Shown piece by piece: positions 52,477-61,489 of a stretch of 64,000 bases of DNA. Under the pieces are notes generated by a model. The model was not told the DNA's origin and ran no database searches. It saw only the letters and a list, made by a program, of their open reading frames with translations. The number at the start of each line of letters is the position of its first letter. Position 1 is the first letter of the stretch. The DNA is from Sedimentibacter sp. MB31-C6. GTDB lineage: Bacteria; Bacillota; Clostridia; Tissierellales; Sedimentibacteraceae. The stretch is taken from assembly GCF_035934735.1 (NCBI RefSeq), contig NZ_CP142396.1, forward strand, positions 2,356,001 through 2,420,000, in the 5' to 3' direction. The position numbers were made by a program, and so were the translations under genes.

Positions 52477-54028
52477 ACTTTAATCCTCCAAGAGAATTAT
52501 ACAATATTTTTCCTGATTTCATTGTTAGAAGAATTTTTATATCTTTCAAGTATTCCTTTTTTGTTATTATTGGGTCAGAAGAAAGTACTACTATATCTGC
52601 TAATTTGCTTTTTTCTAAAGTTCCTTTAATATTTTCTTGGAAAATTCCATAAGCTCCATTTATTGTATACATTTTAAGTGCTTCATAGGTAGAAATTCTT
52701 GAATTTTCGTTAATATGATTTGTAGCAGCATGTACACCAAGCATTGTATCGATTGGGAGAACATCACTGTCTGAACAACCCGCAACAGTAATATCTTTAT
52801 CTATAATATTTTTAAATGGATTTGTTAATCTTGTTCTTTCATAACCTATACGTTTATCGTACATATCATCTTTTCCTCGAAAATAAAGTTCATATGTTGG
52901 ATGCATTGCTAATACAAGATTTAATTCTTTAGCTCTCAGTATTTGTTTTTCGGTAGGTAGTTCAAAATGTTCTATACGATGTCTTTGATTACTTGTATTA
53001 TTCTCTTTTATTGCTTGTTCATAGCAATCTAAAAGCATATCTATTGCTCTTGGACCTACTGCATGTATTGCAATTTGTAGTCGCAGATTGTCAGATTGGG
53101 ATATAAATTCAAATAATTCATCACGGTTAAAAAATAAAAACCCAGTTGAATTTTTGTTATCGCTATATGGTTCATATAAGGCTGCATTTTGTGAGCGAAA
53201 TGAGCCATCTAAAAAAATATCTCCACCTATTCTAGGTAAGCCTGCACTTAATACTTTAGATGTATTTGTAGTTGAATAAAATAATTCAATATCAATAGGA
53301 AATATATTTTTATTATTTAAAATGAATTCTGCATGATTATTATGAAATAAGGAGCCTCCTTCTACAGTAATAGCTGTTGTTATGCCTTGCTTTACAATTT
53401 GAGACATTGTTTTATCTAAATTATCTAGATAAATTTTATCGCTTATCATTTCAAACATTTTTTTTCTTGCTATATAGCTTCCTCTATTGCTTATTTTTCC
53501 AGTAAATCTATTTTCTGAATCTTTTTCGAAAGAGTTAGTAGTGAATGGAATGTTAAATAAATGCATTGCATAAGAATTCACAATAACAGTATGAAATTCT
53601 ATACTGCTAAGGATTACAGGAATATTAGGAGCCACGAGGTCTATTTCTCTTCGTGTAGGAAATCTTTTTTCTTTTAACGTAAAATTTGAAATTCCCTTAC
53701 CATAGATTAATGGCATATTGCCCATGTTATTTTTTTTAGCTTCAATTAAATCTAATATTTCAGAAATAGATTTTGCTTCAAAACAGTTTATGGCTATGTT
53801 GCTTAGAATGGTTGATACTAAATGAATGTGAGAATCGAAAAAACCGGGGAGTACTGTTTTTTTATCAAGATTAATTAGTTCTGTATTAGAAGATCTTATT
53901 TCTAATATCTCGCAGTTTTTTCCTACAGCAACAATTTTATCATCAGATATCGCTATAGCTTCAGCCCTTTCAGATTCTTTTCTCATAGTTATAATATTTC
54001 CATTATATAAGATTTTATCTATGTTCAA
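52469..54028 (-). CDS. YtcJ-type metal-dependent amidohydrolase
   Basis: A 519-residue amidohydrolase-3 protein: GNIITM near the start, PGFFDSHIHL (first metal HxH, about 62-71), a middle beta-barrel with IDGSFRSQNAALYEP-like DGSF segment, HAVGPRAID, RIEHFELP, AGCSDSDVLPID (last metal aspartate) and a C-terminal ADIVVLSSDP strand. It should cleave an N-acyl or ring amide bond in the cytosol. AAGGAGG precedes the ATG. Operonic with the regulator and divergent from a RocB-like peptidase and an amino-acid symporter, which suggests use of an acylated amino acid or small peptide. Confidence 0.83.
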   Translation of the reverse strand: MNIDKILYNGNIITMRKESERAEAIAISDDKIVAVGKNCEILEIRSSNTELINLDKKTVLPGFFDSHIHLVSTILSNIAINCFEAKSISEILDLIEAKKNNMGNMPLIYGKGISNFTLKEKRFPTRREIDLVAPNIPVILSSIEFHTVIVNSYAMHLFNIPFTTNSFEKDSENRFTGKISNRGSYIARKKMFEMISDKIYLDNLDKTMSQIVKQGITTAITVEGGSLFHNNHAEFILNNKNIFPIDIELFYSTTNTSKVLSAGLPRIGGDIFLDGSFRSQNAALYEPYSDNKNSTGFLFFNRDELFEFISQSDNLRLQIAIHAVGPRAIDMLLDCYEQAIKENNTSNQRHRIEHFELPTEKQILRAKELNLVLAMHPTYELYFRGKDDMYDKRIGYERTRLTNPFKNIIDKDITVAGCSDSDVLPIDTMLGVHAATNHINENSRISTYEALKMYTINGAYGIFQENIKGTLEKSKLADIVVLSSDPIITKKEYLKDIKILLTMKSGKILYNSLGGLKYD

Positions 54029-54103
54029 AATTAGCCTCCTTGTTTTATATCATAACTTATTATACAACAAAGTTAATTAAAATAGATATAAAAAATGCTA
54101 TTT

Positions 54104-54157
54104 AAACGATTTTCAAACGATTTATATAATCTTTATCAAACGGATAGTTGATATAAT
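54104..54157 (+). promoter_or_regulatory. direct repeats and promoter in the divergent control region
   Basis: AAACGAT occurs at 54104 and 54115, exactly 11 bp apart, with AAACGGAT at 54138. Heptamers at 11-bp steps upstream of a -10 box are how SARP regulators bind; TATAAT follows at 54152-54157 with a poor -35. This would activate the rocB-like operon. Confidence 0.55.
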
Positions 54158-54205
54158 GTCAATAATACTATCACTTAAGTGAATGAAAGTCTTGGAGGTG
54201 TAATA

Positions 54206-55834
54206 TTGAAAGAAAGTAATAACATAATAGATATGCTAAAATTTTTTGTTTCTATTCAAAGTGACACTCACACAGAAATGGAAATTGATATGGAAAATTC
54301 AATTTGTAATTTCATCTCTAGCATACCATATTTTGATACAACTGGAAACTACGGTATAGAAATGATTCCATCGGATGATTTAGGACGGAGTAATGTATGG
54401 GCACTAAAAAAGGGTAAAAGTGACAAAACTATTATTTTATTAAATCATCATGATGTAGTAGATGTAAATGATTATGGAAGTTTAAAGAACATAGCACATA
54501 ATACAGAAAGCATTGAAAAAGAATTAAAAAAGATAAAATTAAATAAAGAAATTACGGATGATTTATTTTCGCAGGAATGGATATTTGGTCGTGGAACAGC
54601 AGATATGAAGGCTGGAATGTGTATTCAGCTTAAAATACTTGAGGATTTTTCTAAAGATACTAAATGTGATGCAAGTATATTATTCTTATCTGTACCTGAT
54701 GAAGAAACGATTTCCGCAGGAATGCGCCATGCAAGTATATTACTCAAAAAATTAGAGAAAAAATTCCAACTAAAATACTCATTGATAATTAATTCTGAAC
54801 CTCATAGTAGAGATGATAAAAATATACCTGTAATCTACGAAGGTTCAGTCGGTAAAACAATGATTACTGTTTATGTAAAAGGTATTAAAAGTCATATTGG
54901 AGAAATTTTTAATGGCTTTAATCCTAGTTTAATTCTTTCTAAAATAATAAACAATACAGAAATAAACAGTGAATTATGTGATAGAGACTTAGGGGAAATA
55001 GCGCCACCGCCTTCTTGGGGTTTTGCAAGGGATTTTAAGGAGTGTTATGATGCCTCAATACCAGAATCTGCAGGTGGATTTTTAAGTTTTCTAACATTAA
55101 CCAAAACACCTAAAGATATTCTATCGATAATGAAGAAGATATGTGTTGATTCATTAATTGAATCTTTAGAAAATTATAATAAAAACGCAAATATCTATTA
55201 TGGAGATTCTGAGCATAGGCTTTCCTTTCCTATAAATGTAAAGCTTTACGATGAATTTTTATTGGATGCTATTAAAAACAACAAAGATGAAGTTGAAAAT
55301 GTACTTGAAAAAACTTATACAAGAATTACAGATAGTATAAAAAAAGGAAAAATATCTATGCCTGAAAGCAATTTTGAAATAATAAAAGAAGTTATGAAAC
55401 TAACACAATATAGTGGTCCAGTTGTTGTAATTGCAATTTCACCGCCATATTATCCTCACATATCAAATAACAAATTTGAACATTTAGATTCAAAGCTTAG
55501 AGAAATATCAAAAAGCTTAAATGAAATTAATTTGTCCCTATATGGAAATAAGATTCATAAAAAGCATTACTTTATGGGGATTTCAGATTTAAGTTACACT
55601 TCGTTGCAAAACTATGAGGCAACAGTGCCTTATATTAAAAGTAATATGCCACTTTGGAGAGATGAATTATATTCAATACCATTTGAGACAATTAAATCTT
55701 TATCAATTCCAGTTGTAAATATTGGACCTTGGGGTAAGGATTTACATAAATTTACAGAGAGAGTATACATCAAAGATTTAGTTACAAACACATATACATT
55801 GATTAGTGAATTTATCAAGAAATTATATTCATAA
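54206..55834 (+). CDS. M20-family peptidase, RocB-like
   Basis: A 542-residue zinc peptidase. Metal and catalytic motifs: LLNHHDVVD (about 73-81), FGRGTADMKAG (about 125-135) and VPDEETIS (catalytic and metal glutamates, about 165), then a dimerisation insert and ISDLSYTS. The length and DMKAG pattern match RocB, linked to arginine use in Bacillus. The GTG at 54179 lacks a ribosome site; GGAGGTG at 54194-54200 favours the TTG at 54206. It is followed by a sodium:alanine symporter, fitting uptake and breakdown of an amino-acid derivative. Confidence 0.84.
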   Translation: MKESNNIIDMLKFFVSIQSDTHTEMEIDMENSICNFISSIPYFDTTGNYGIEMIPSDDLGRSNVWALKKGKSDKTIILLNHHDVVDVNDYGSLKNIAHNTESIEKELKKIKLNKEITDDLFSQEWIFGRGTADMKAGMCIQLKILEDFSKDTKCDASILFLSVPDEETISAGMRHASILLKKLEKKFQLKYSLIINSEPHSRDDKNIPVIYEGSVGKTMITVYVKGIKSHIGEIFNGFNPSLILSKIINNTEINSELCDRDLGEIAPPPSWGFARDFKECYDASIPESAGGFLSFLTLTKTPKDILSIMKKICVDSLIESLENYNKNANIYYGDSEHRLSFPINVKLYDEFLLDAIKNNKDEVENVLEKTYTRITDSIKKGKISMPESNFEIIKEVMKLTQYSGPVVVIAISPPYYPHISNNKFEHLDSKLREISKSLNEINLSLYGNKIHKKHYFMGISDLSYTSLQNYEATVPYIKSNMPLWRDELYSIPFETIKSLSIPVVNIGPWGKDLHKFTERVYIKDLVTNTYTLISEFIKKLYS

Positions 55835-55859
55835 ATCTATAATAAAAAAGGAGGAATTT

Positions 55860-57266
55860 ATGAAGGATGTAATTGTAAATTTTATTAACACTGCTACTGG
55901 AATGCTTTGGGGACCTTTTATGCTAATACTTTTACTTGGAGGCGGTATTTTTCTTTCGTTCAGATTAAAGTTTTTGCAAGTCACACATTTTAGTTATATT
56001 TGGTCACAGACATTAGGTTCGCTGTTTAATAAGAAAAATGATTCTGAAGAAGAGGATATGGAAGGTAGTCTCACGCCGTTTCAGGCAATGACTACAGCGC
56101 TGGCTTCTACTGTTGGTGCAGCAAATATTGTAGGTGTACCTGTAGCAATTTATTTTGGAGGACCAGGGGCTGTATTTTGGATGTGGATTACTGCAATTTT
56201 AGGAATGATCACTATGTATGCTGAAGTAGTGCTTGGTATTATATTTAGAGAAAAAAATTCTAAGGGTGATTATGTAGGTGGACCTATGTATTATCTTAAA
56301 AATGGTTTGAAGTCTAAATTTCTTGGTAATACTTATGCTTTTTTATTCATGTTTACGATTGTATCAGGAATCATGGTTCAGGCAAATTCAGCTGCCGGCT
56401 CTGCAGCATCTTTAGGGTTAGATAAAAATATTTCAGGTATTATTATTACCGTAATTGTTGGTTTGATTGTTGTAGGGGGTGTTTCTAGAATTGGTAAAAT
56501 ATCTGAAAAATTCGTACCGTTTATGGCTTCTCTTTATATGATAGGTTGCTTGATTATAATAATTGCTAACATTACATCAATTCCTTCTGTATTACTTGAA
56601 ATCGTTAAGGGTTCTTTTGCACCTCGTGCAGCAATTGGTGGGTTTGCAGGTAGTACAATAGCTTTGGCGATGAGATGGGGTATAGCAAGAGGTGCTTATT
56701 CCAATGAAGCAGGAATGGGAAGTGCTCCTATTGCACATTCAGCTGCTAAAACAGACCATGCAGTTCGTCAAGGATTCTGGGGAATGATTACTGTATTTGT
56801 AGATACAATTTTGATTTGTACTATGACTGCATTGGTTATTTTAAGCACAGATATATGGAAGGCTCCTAATATTGAAGCTTCAGCAATGTCTGCCCAAGCA
56901 TTTAATAATTTTTATGGACCAATTGGTGGAATATTAGTTAGTTTTTCAATTCTCTTGTTTGTTATATCCACTATTTATGTCATTCTATTTTATGGGGAAA
57001 AGCTGGCAGAATATCTTTTTGGTAAGAACTTTTCACTTGTTATGCGATACGTTTATCTTGGTGCATGCTTTGCAGGGGCAATTGGTGGATTGCAGTTTCT
57101 GTGGATTTTTCTAGACTTTTTGTTTGGATTATCGGTTATACCAAATATGATTGGTGTAATTGGGTTATCGGGGGTTGTAGTTGCGAAAACAAAAGAATTT
57201 TTCACATCAGAAGATTATTACTTAAAAGATATAAATAGAAACATGAACACTTTATCTAAAAAGTAG
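55860..57266 (+). CDS. sodium:alanine/glycine symporter (AGCS family)
   Basis: A 468-residue transporter with 10-11 helices. The family signature lies in ALASTVGAANIVGVPVAI (in part) and YSNEAGMGSAPIAHSAAKTD. GGAGG is seven bases before ATG 55860; the open frame extends upstream into rocB. It would bring in alanine, glycine or a similar amino acid with Na+. Same transcript as the RocB-like gene; a terminator follows directly. Confidence 0.92.
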   Translation: MKDVIVNFINTATGMLWGPFMLILLLGGGIFLSFRLKFLQVTHFSYIWSQTLGSLFNKKNDSEEEDMEGSLTPFQAMTTALASTVGAANIVGVPVAIYFGGPGAVFWMWITAILGMITMYAEVVLGIIFREKNSKGDYVGGPMYYLKNGLKSKFLGNTYAFLFMFTIVSGIMVQANSAAGSAASLGLDKNISGIIITVIVGLIVVGGVSRIGKISEKFVPFMASLYMIGCLIIIIANITSIPSVLLEIVKGSFAPRAAIGGFAGSTIALAMRWGIARGAYSNEAGMGSAPIAHSAAKTDHAVRQGFWGMITVFVDTILICTMTALVILSTDIWKAPNIEASAMSAQAFNNFYGPIGGILVSFSILLFVISTIYVILFYGEKLAEYLFGKNFSLVMRYVYLGACFAGAIGGLQFLWIFLDFLFGLSVIPNMIGVIGLSGVVVAKTKEFFTSEDYYLKDINRNMNTLSKK

Positions 57267-57275
57267 AACAATCAA

Positions 57276-57313
57276 AAAGAGTTGCTGACTGTGAGTAGTT
57301 AGCAACTCTTTTG
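57276..57313 (+). terminator. terminator after the symporter gene
   Basis: AAAGAGTTGCTGACT, six bases, AGTTAGCAACTCTTT, then TT: a 15-bp stem with one G-T pair. Confidence 0.88.
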
Positions 57314-57377
57314 GTTTGTTTTTTATTAGAATCTTAATTTTTTTATAGACATCTACTTTTATAATAGACATATAAAC

Positions 57378-57406
57378 TTGACTTTATACATTAACAAGAA
57401 TAATAT
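57378..57406 (+). promoter_or_regulatory. promoter of the flavin reductase-like gene
   Basis: TTGACT (57378-57383), 17 bases, TAATAT (57401-57406). Confidence 0.6.
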
Positions 57407-57441
57407 TTAGATACTTATATAAAATTTTAAGGAGGACTTTA

Positions 57442-57960
57442 ATGGATAATTTTAGAGAGATTAAGCCAGAGTATTTGGATAAGAATGTTTTTCATTTAAT
57501 AAATGATGAATGGATGCTGATTACAGCTGAAAAAGATAATAAGGTTAATACTATGACTGCATCATGGGGTGGGTTCGGTATCATGTGGAACAAAAAAGTT
57601 ACTAATATAGTAGTGAGACCTCAAAGATATACAAAAGAATTTATTGACAGTTCAGAAACCTATTCATTATGTTTTTTTGATAAAGAATATAAAAAAACTA
57701 TGGCGTATCTAGGTTCAGTTTCAGGAAGAGATGAAGAAAAAATAGAAAAAAGTAATTTGACAGTAAATTACATTGATGACACTCCATATTTTAAAGAAGC
57801 TAACATGGTTATTATCTGTAAGAAATTGTACGCTCAGAAAATGAAACCAGAATGTTTTATAATGACAGAATTAGATAATATAAATTATCCAATTAAAGAT
57901 TATCATACTTTGTATATTTCCGAAATAGATAAAATTTATGTAAAAGAAGAAAACAATTAA
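57442..57960 (+). CDS. flavin reductase-like FMN-binding protein
   Basis: A 172-residue split-barrel protein. The segment KVNTMTASWGGFGIMWNKKV (shown whole at 20 residues) and VRPQRYTKEFI are the FMN-phosphate contacts of the flavin-reductase-like family; CFFDKEYKKTMAYLGSVSGRD follows the usual order. It probably binds FMN and passes electrons from an unidentified donor. AAGGAGG precedes the ATG. Monocistronic. Confidence 0.83.
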   Translation: MDNFREIKPEYLDKNVFHLINDEWMLITAEKDNKVNTMTASWGGFGIMWNKKVTNIVVRPQRYTKEFIDSSETYSLCFFDKEYKKTMAYLGSVSGRDEEKIEKSNLTVNYIDDTPYFKEANMVIICKKLYAQKMKPECFIMTELDNINYPIKDYHTLYISEIDKIYVKEENN

Positions 57961-58159
57961 AACAATAATAGTACTAATACCTGTTTTAGCAAGCATTACA
58001 ATACTTTGTAGAAACATGTATCATTATTCATAAACCGTTATATAATAAATGAAGCCATATATGGGATAATGCAAGCCTCTAGTAAATTTGATAAAAAGGT
58101 GGCAATCATATTTATTCTTCATAATATATTGTAAAATATAAAGTTTGAAGGAGGATATG

Positions 58160-59080
58160 ATGTATACAAGAATGGATTTTGTCCGTCAATCATTAGAATT
58201 GCATCTTTTTTTTGCAAGAATTATGAAGGAACACTCGTTTTTTCTGGAAGTATCATTTACACCAAGAGATAGCGGGTATGTACAAAAGGCAGACGAGTTA
58301 AGAAGGGAATTTGACAGATTTTTAGGTGAGGTTGTATCGCTTTCCAATGGTGTTGTCAGTAAAGGTGTGCTTCAATCAGGTGAGGTTATTACCCCATATA
58401 CACAAAATGCGGAAATAGCGACCTCATATTTTACAGGAATAAGAATTCCTACTGAACTTACACAAATGGAGGCTAATTTAATGGGTGATGACATGATTAA
58501 TGTCAATCCTATGATGGAAGAACAGGTGTTTTTATTGAATCAAAGAGCCATAGGCTTAGTAACCGAATTAATACAGTTCAAATCTAATATATTAAGTAAT
58601 GTTTTATCTTGTAAGATGTTTACTGTAAATTATCCATTATTAATAGATCATATTATGCGAGAAGCAAGGTTATACTTAGCTACGATTCAAAGACTTCAAA
58701 ATAGAGAAATGGTTAATATGCATCAAGAGGCAGTTCAACAAGAAATATTCTGGAACAAAATAATGGCGGAACATGCTAAGTTTATCAGAGGACTTCTTGA
58801 CCCTAGCGAAGATCAGCTATTTGAAGCAGCTAATAATTTTGGTAAAGAGTTTGATGAACTTACAAGAGAGGCGCTAATGGCTATGAATTCAAATATGCCA
58901 TTGAAGCGAGTTACTGAAGATAGCCTTGCGGCAACTCAGGCAATTAGAGATTTCAAGGTCCAAGGAACACAAGGAATACTTGATTGCCAGATAAAGTCAG
59001 TCATCATTCCGCTGCTGGGTGACCATACAATCCGTGAAGCAAATCACTTTTTAAGATTATTGAATATGTTTAATAATTAA
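58160..59080 (+). CDS. DUF2935 family protein
   Basis: A 306-residue all-helical protein with two similar halves (about 1-145 and 160-306), each opening with a pattern like RQSLELHLFFARIMKEHSFFL or QEIFWNKIMAEHAKFIRGLL and ending in DHIMREA or DHTIREA. Histidines and glutamates at like positions in each half suggest a ferritin-like metal-binding bundle. AAGGAGG at 58148-58154 favours ATG 58160. Found in clostridia; function unknown. Confidence 0.78.
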   Translation: MYTRMDFVRQSLELHLFFARIMKEHSFFLEVSFTPRDSGYVQKADELRREFDRFLGEVVSLSNGVVSKGVLQSGEVITPYTQNAEIATSYFTGIRIPTELTQMEANLMGDDMINVNPMMEEQVFLLNQRAIGLVTELIQFKSNILSNVLSCKMFTVNYPLLIDHIMREARLYLATIQRLQNREMVNMHQEAVQQEIFWNKIMAEHAKFIRGLLDPSEDQLFEAANNFGKEFDELTREALMAMNSNMPLKRVTEDSLAATQAIRDFKVQGTQGILDCQIKSVIIPLLGDHTIREANHFLRLLNMFNN

Positions 59081-59440
59081 TTAGAATATTATCATATGGC
59101 TCGACTTTGAAAGACGCGGGGACGTTTCCTGTGTCTTTAATTAATAGACTACATTTCACAATGTAATTTTGTTTTTCCAGTTAGTTACACTAAAATCAAT
59201 ATGCTGTAGGAATAACTTTTACCTCCTTAAACTTTACTGAGGATAAGCCGTTATCTTATGCATATGCCTATGAATGCACTTGTAATAAAAGAAAAAATCT
59301 TTAATTTTTTAAATCTCAGCCTGTTATAGCAATTCAATCCTTATTGAAAATGGTAAAATTTTGTAGTATACTACCATTAAAAAAACGTGCGAAAGTACGT
59401 CCCTGGAATTACTATAATTTATTGTTTAAAGGAGGACAAA
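59081..59440. other. intergenic region with hairpins and a palindromic promoter
   Basis: A hairpin at 59110-59138 pairs AAAGACgCGGG with tCCTGtGTCTTT. Similar CACGGGGAA and ACGTCCC fragments occur at 60234 and 59396, hinting at a worn dispersed repeat. The promoter at 59344 lies at the right side. No gene is supported here. Confidence 0.5.
59344..59374 (+). promoter_or_regulatory. promoter with palindromic -10 region
   Basis: TTGAAA (59344-59349), 17 bases, TATACT (59367-59372). The -10 is inside GTAGTATACTAC (59363-59374), a perfect 12-bp palindrome, and a wider pair AATGGTA/TACCATT surrounds it. Possible repressor site for the next gene. Confidence 0.55.
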
Positions 59441-60142
59441 ATGAAATACACAGTAGATAAATCTGTTTTTGAATTAAATCCTGATATGAAATTTGGGATA
59501 TTAATAGGAAATAATATTAAAAATTCAAAAACTACACTAGAGGATGAAGAAAGATTAAGAAAAGCAGAGATTAAAATGAGAGATGAAATAAAGGTGGAGG
59601 AGATAAGGAATTTGCGCAATGTGTCATTATACAGAGAAGTCATGCGAAAATCCGGTATCAATCCAAATAAGTATCCTCCTTCTGTAGAAGCTATGTTTAA
59701 AAGAATAATAAAAGGTGGACAACTGCCTGTTATTAACTCTTTGGTTGATTTGTGTAATGCTATATCAATAGAAAGAGGAATTTCACTTGGAGGACATGAT
59801 TTAATAGATATTAATGAGGATTTGGAAGTTCGCTACAGCAAAAAAAGAGATGTTTTTTTGCCATTCGGCTCAGAAAATTACGAAGAAGTCCAAGAAGGGG
59901 AACTTATATTTACAAGCGGTAATATAGTACAAACATTGAAATGGGTTTGGAGACAAAGCGAATTGGGCAAGGTTACTTTAGACAGCAGCGATGTATTTTT
60001 CCAGCTCGTTGGATTTGGGTATGAGCAATGCTCTTCTTTATATGAAGCAATGAACGATATAGAAGATTTGATAAAAAACAGGTTCCAAGGAAGTTGCAGG
60101 AGATACTTGGTAGATATTAATAATCCGTCTATTGAGTTTTAA
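59441..60142 (+). CDS. B3/B4-domain protein
   Basis: A 233-residue cytosolic protein of the B3/B4 type, a domain shared with the editing region of phenylalanyl-tRNA synthetase beta chain: RNVSLYREVMRKSGINPNKYPPS (in part) and SVEAMFKRII, then LPVINSLVDLCNAISIERGISLGGHDL in pieces. Stand-alone copies may act on mischarged tRNA or free amino acids; not established. AAAGGAGGACAAA precedes ATG 59441; an in-frame start at 59387 is unlikely because it has no ribosome site. Confidence 0.82.
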   Translation: MKYTVDKSVFELNPDMKFGILIGNNIKNSKTTLEDEERLRKAEIKMRDEIKVEEIRNLRNVSLYREVMRKSGINPNKYPPSVEAMFKRIIKGGQLPVINSLVDLCNAISIERGISLGGHDLIDINEDLEVRYSKKRDVFLPFGSENYEEVQEGELIFTSGNIVQTLKWVWRQSELGKVTLDSSDVFFQLVGFGYEQCSSLYEAMNDIEDLIKNRFQGSCRRYLVDINNPSIEF

Positions 60143-60265
60143 GGTCACTTCAGTCCATCCCCGAAAATATACTGAGAAGTTATAGGTGAGTCGGTATGAA
60201 AAAAGATAATGATATTTTTAATTTATTTGAAGACACGGGGAATTATCAAAAATGAGGAGAAAAAA

Positions 60266-60622
60266 ATGAGATATACATTTATTTGTTATTCAAAATGAGG
60301 TACATGCAAAAAAGCTAAGTTATGGCTAAAAGATAATAATATTGAATTTGATGAAAGACCTATAAAGGAAGAAAATCCAACTGAAAATGAATTGAAGGGT
60401 TGGATAAAAAAAAGTAGTTATCCCATAAAGAAGTTTTTTAATACAAGTGGAGTTTTGTATAAAGATTTAAAGCTTAAAGAAAAACTTGGCGAAATGTCAG
60501 AAGAAGAAAAAATTAAGTTGTTATCAACTGATGGCATGCTTGTTAAAAGACCTTTAATTGTAGGTGAAGATGTTATATTGGTTGGATTTAAAGAGAATGA
60601 GTGGAAAGAAAAATTATTATAG
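60266..60622 (+). CDS. ArsC/Spx-fold thioredoxin-like selenoprotein candidate (in-frame TGA as selenocysteine 11)
   Basis: Reading from ATG 60266, six bases after GAGGAG, the frame gives 118 residues if the TGA at 60296-60298 is decoded. Residues 1-10 (MRYTFICYSK) and 12 onward (GTCKKAKLWL...) form one uninterrupted ArsC-like protein: the TGA replaces the usual redox cysteine in YxKCxTCKKA, giving a U-G-T-C redox motif. The FFNTSG and VKRPLIV (cis-proline) family motifs follow. A SECIS-like stem-loop lies 14-29 bases after the TGA. An ordinary caller would start at 60392 and lose the active site. The nitroreductase gene follows 26 bases later. The alternative, a nonsense mutation, is less likely given the exact position. 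Confidence 0.78.
60313..60327 (+). promoter_or_regulatory. bacterial SECIS-like hairpin
   Basis: AGCTA-agtta-TGGCT: five base pairs (one G-U) with a five-base loop having G in the second position. The loop starts 19 bases past the TGA, within the 16-37 base window and loop rules of bacterial SECIS elements. The stem is short. Confidence 0.5.
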
Positions 60623-60648
60623 ATGGGCAGATAAAAGGAGAATATTAT

Positions 60649-61473
60649 ATGGCTAATGTAATTATTAACAAAGAAACATGTATTGGATGTGGAATGTGCG
60701 TTAAGGATTGCTCGAGAAAAGCAATTGAGTTGGTAAATAAAAAAGCACAAGTTGATTTAGATTTATGTAATGAATGTGGTCATTGTGTGGCGATATGTCC
60801 GCAAGCTTCAATTTCAATGCCGAAGTACGATAAGTATGAAATAATAGAAGTAGATGAGGATAGATTAAATTTAGATCCTGATGATTTTTTATATTTTCAA
60901 AAATGCAGGAGAAGTATACGTCAATTTAAAAATAAGGATATAGAAACTGATAAATTAAATAAAATAATAGAAGCTGGTCGTTATTCTCCTACAGCTAGCA
61001 ATAGGCAATTGAATCGTTATATAGTAGTTAGAGAGAAAATAGATGAAGTTAGGGATTTGGCTATAAGGACTTTATATGATGCAGCAAATGATCCTAATTT
61101 TGACACTAAAGGCGGACCTGATTATAGAAATTCATGGATACAGATGTATAATAATTATAAAGAAAAGAATATTGACAGCCTATTTTTTAACGCTCCTGAA
61201 ATTATAGTTATTGTAAGTGAAGATAAGGCAGGATTTGCTGAAGTTAATGGCGGAATTGCAGCTTCAAGAATGGAATTGCAGGCTAATTCTTTAGGATTAG
61301 GAGTTTGTTATATTGGATTTTTAGGAAGAGCCGTTAAATTCAACAATAAAATCAAAGAATTAATAGGCATGAAAGATAATGAGGAATTTATACTTTCATT
61401 TGTTATTGGCTATCCTAATGTAAAATACAAAAGAAGTGTAAATAGAACGCCATCTGATGTAAGGTTTATTTAA
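60649..61473 (+). CDS. ferredoxin-nitroreductase fusion
   Basis: A 274-residue protein. The N-terminus holds two 4Fe-4S clusters (CIGCGMCVKDC and CNECGHCVAICP, about 11-52); the rest is an FMN nitroreductase domain (RRSIRQFKNKDIE, EAGRYSPTASNRQ, GLGVCYIGFLG). Such fusions take electrons from low-potential carriers and reduce nitro compounds or quinones. AAAGGAG precedes ATG 60649; the longer frame from 60601 overlaps the previous gene. It shares a transcript with the selenoprotein candidate, fitting a redox role for both. Confidence 0.88.
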   Translation: MANVIINKETCIGCGMCVKDCSRKAIELVNKKAQVDLDLCNECGHCVAICPQASISMPKYDKYEIIEVDEDRLNLDPDDFLYFQKCRRSIRQFKNKDIETDKLNKIIEAGRYSPTASNRQLNRYIVVREKIDEVRDLAIRTLYDAANDPNFDTKGGPDYRNSWIQMYNNYKEKNIDSLFFNAPEIIVIVSEDKAGFAEVNGGIAASRMELQANSLGLGVCYIGFLGRAVKFNNKIKELIGMKDNEEFILSFVIGYPNVKYKRSVNRTPSDVRFI

Positions 61474-61489
61474 TAAAAAGGTGAGAAAA

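Noticed and set aside
60196-60255. 19-codon open frame before the selenoprotein candidate
   Set aside because: An AGGTGAG motif precedes it, but it is too short and without homology sense to support; its stop overlaps the next ribosome site.
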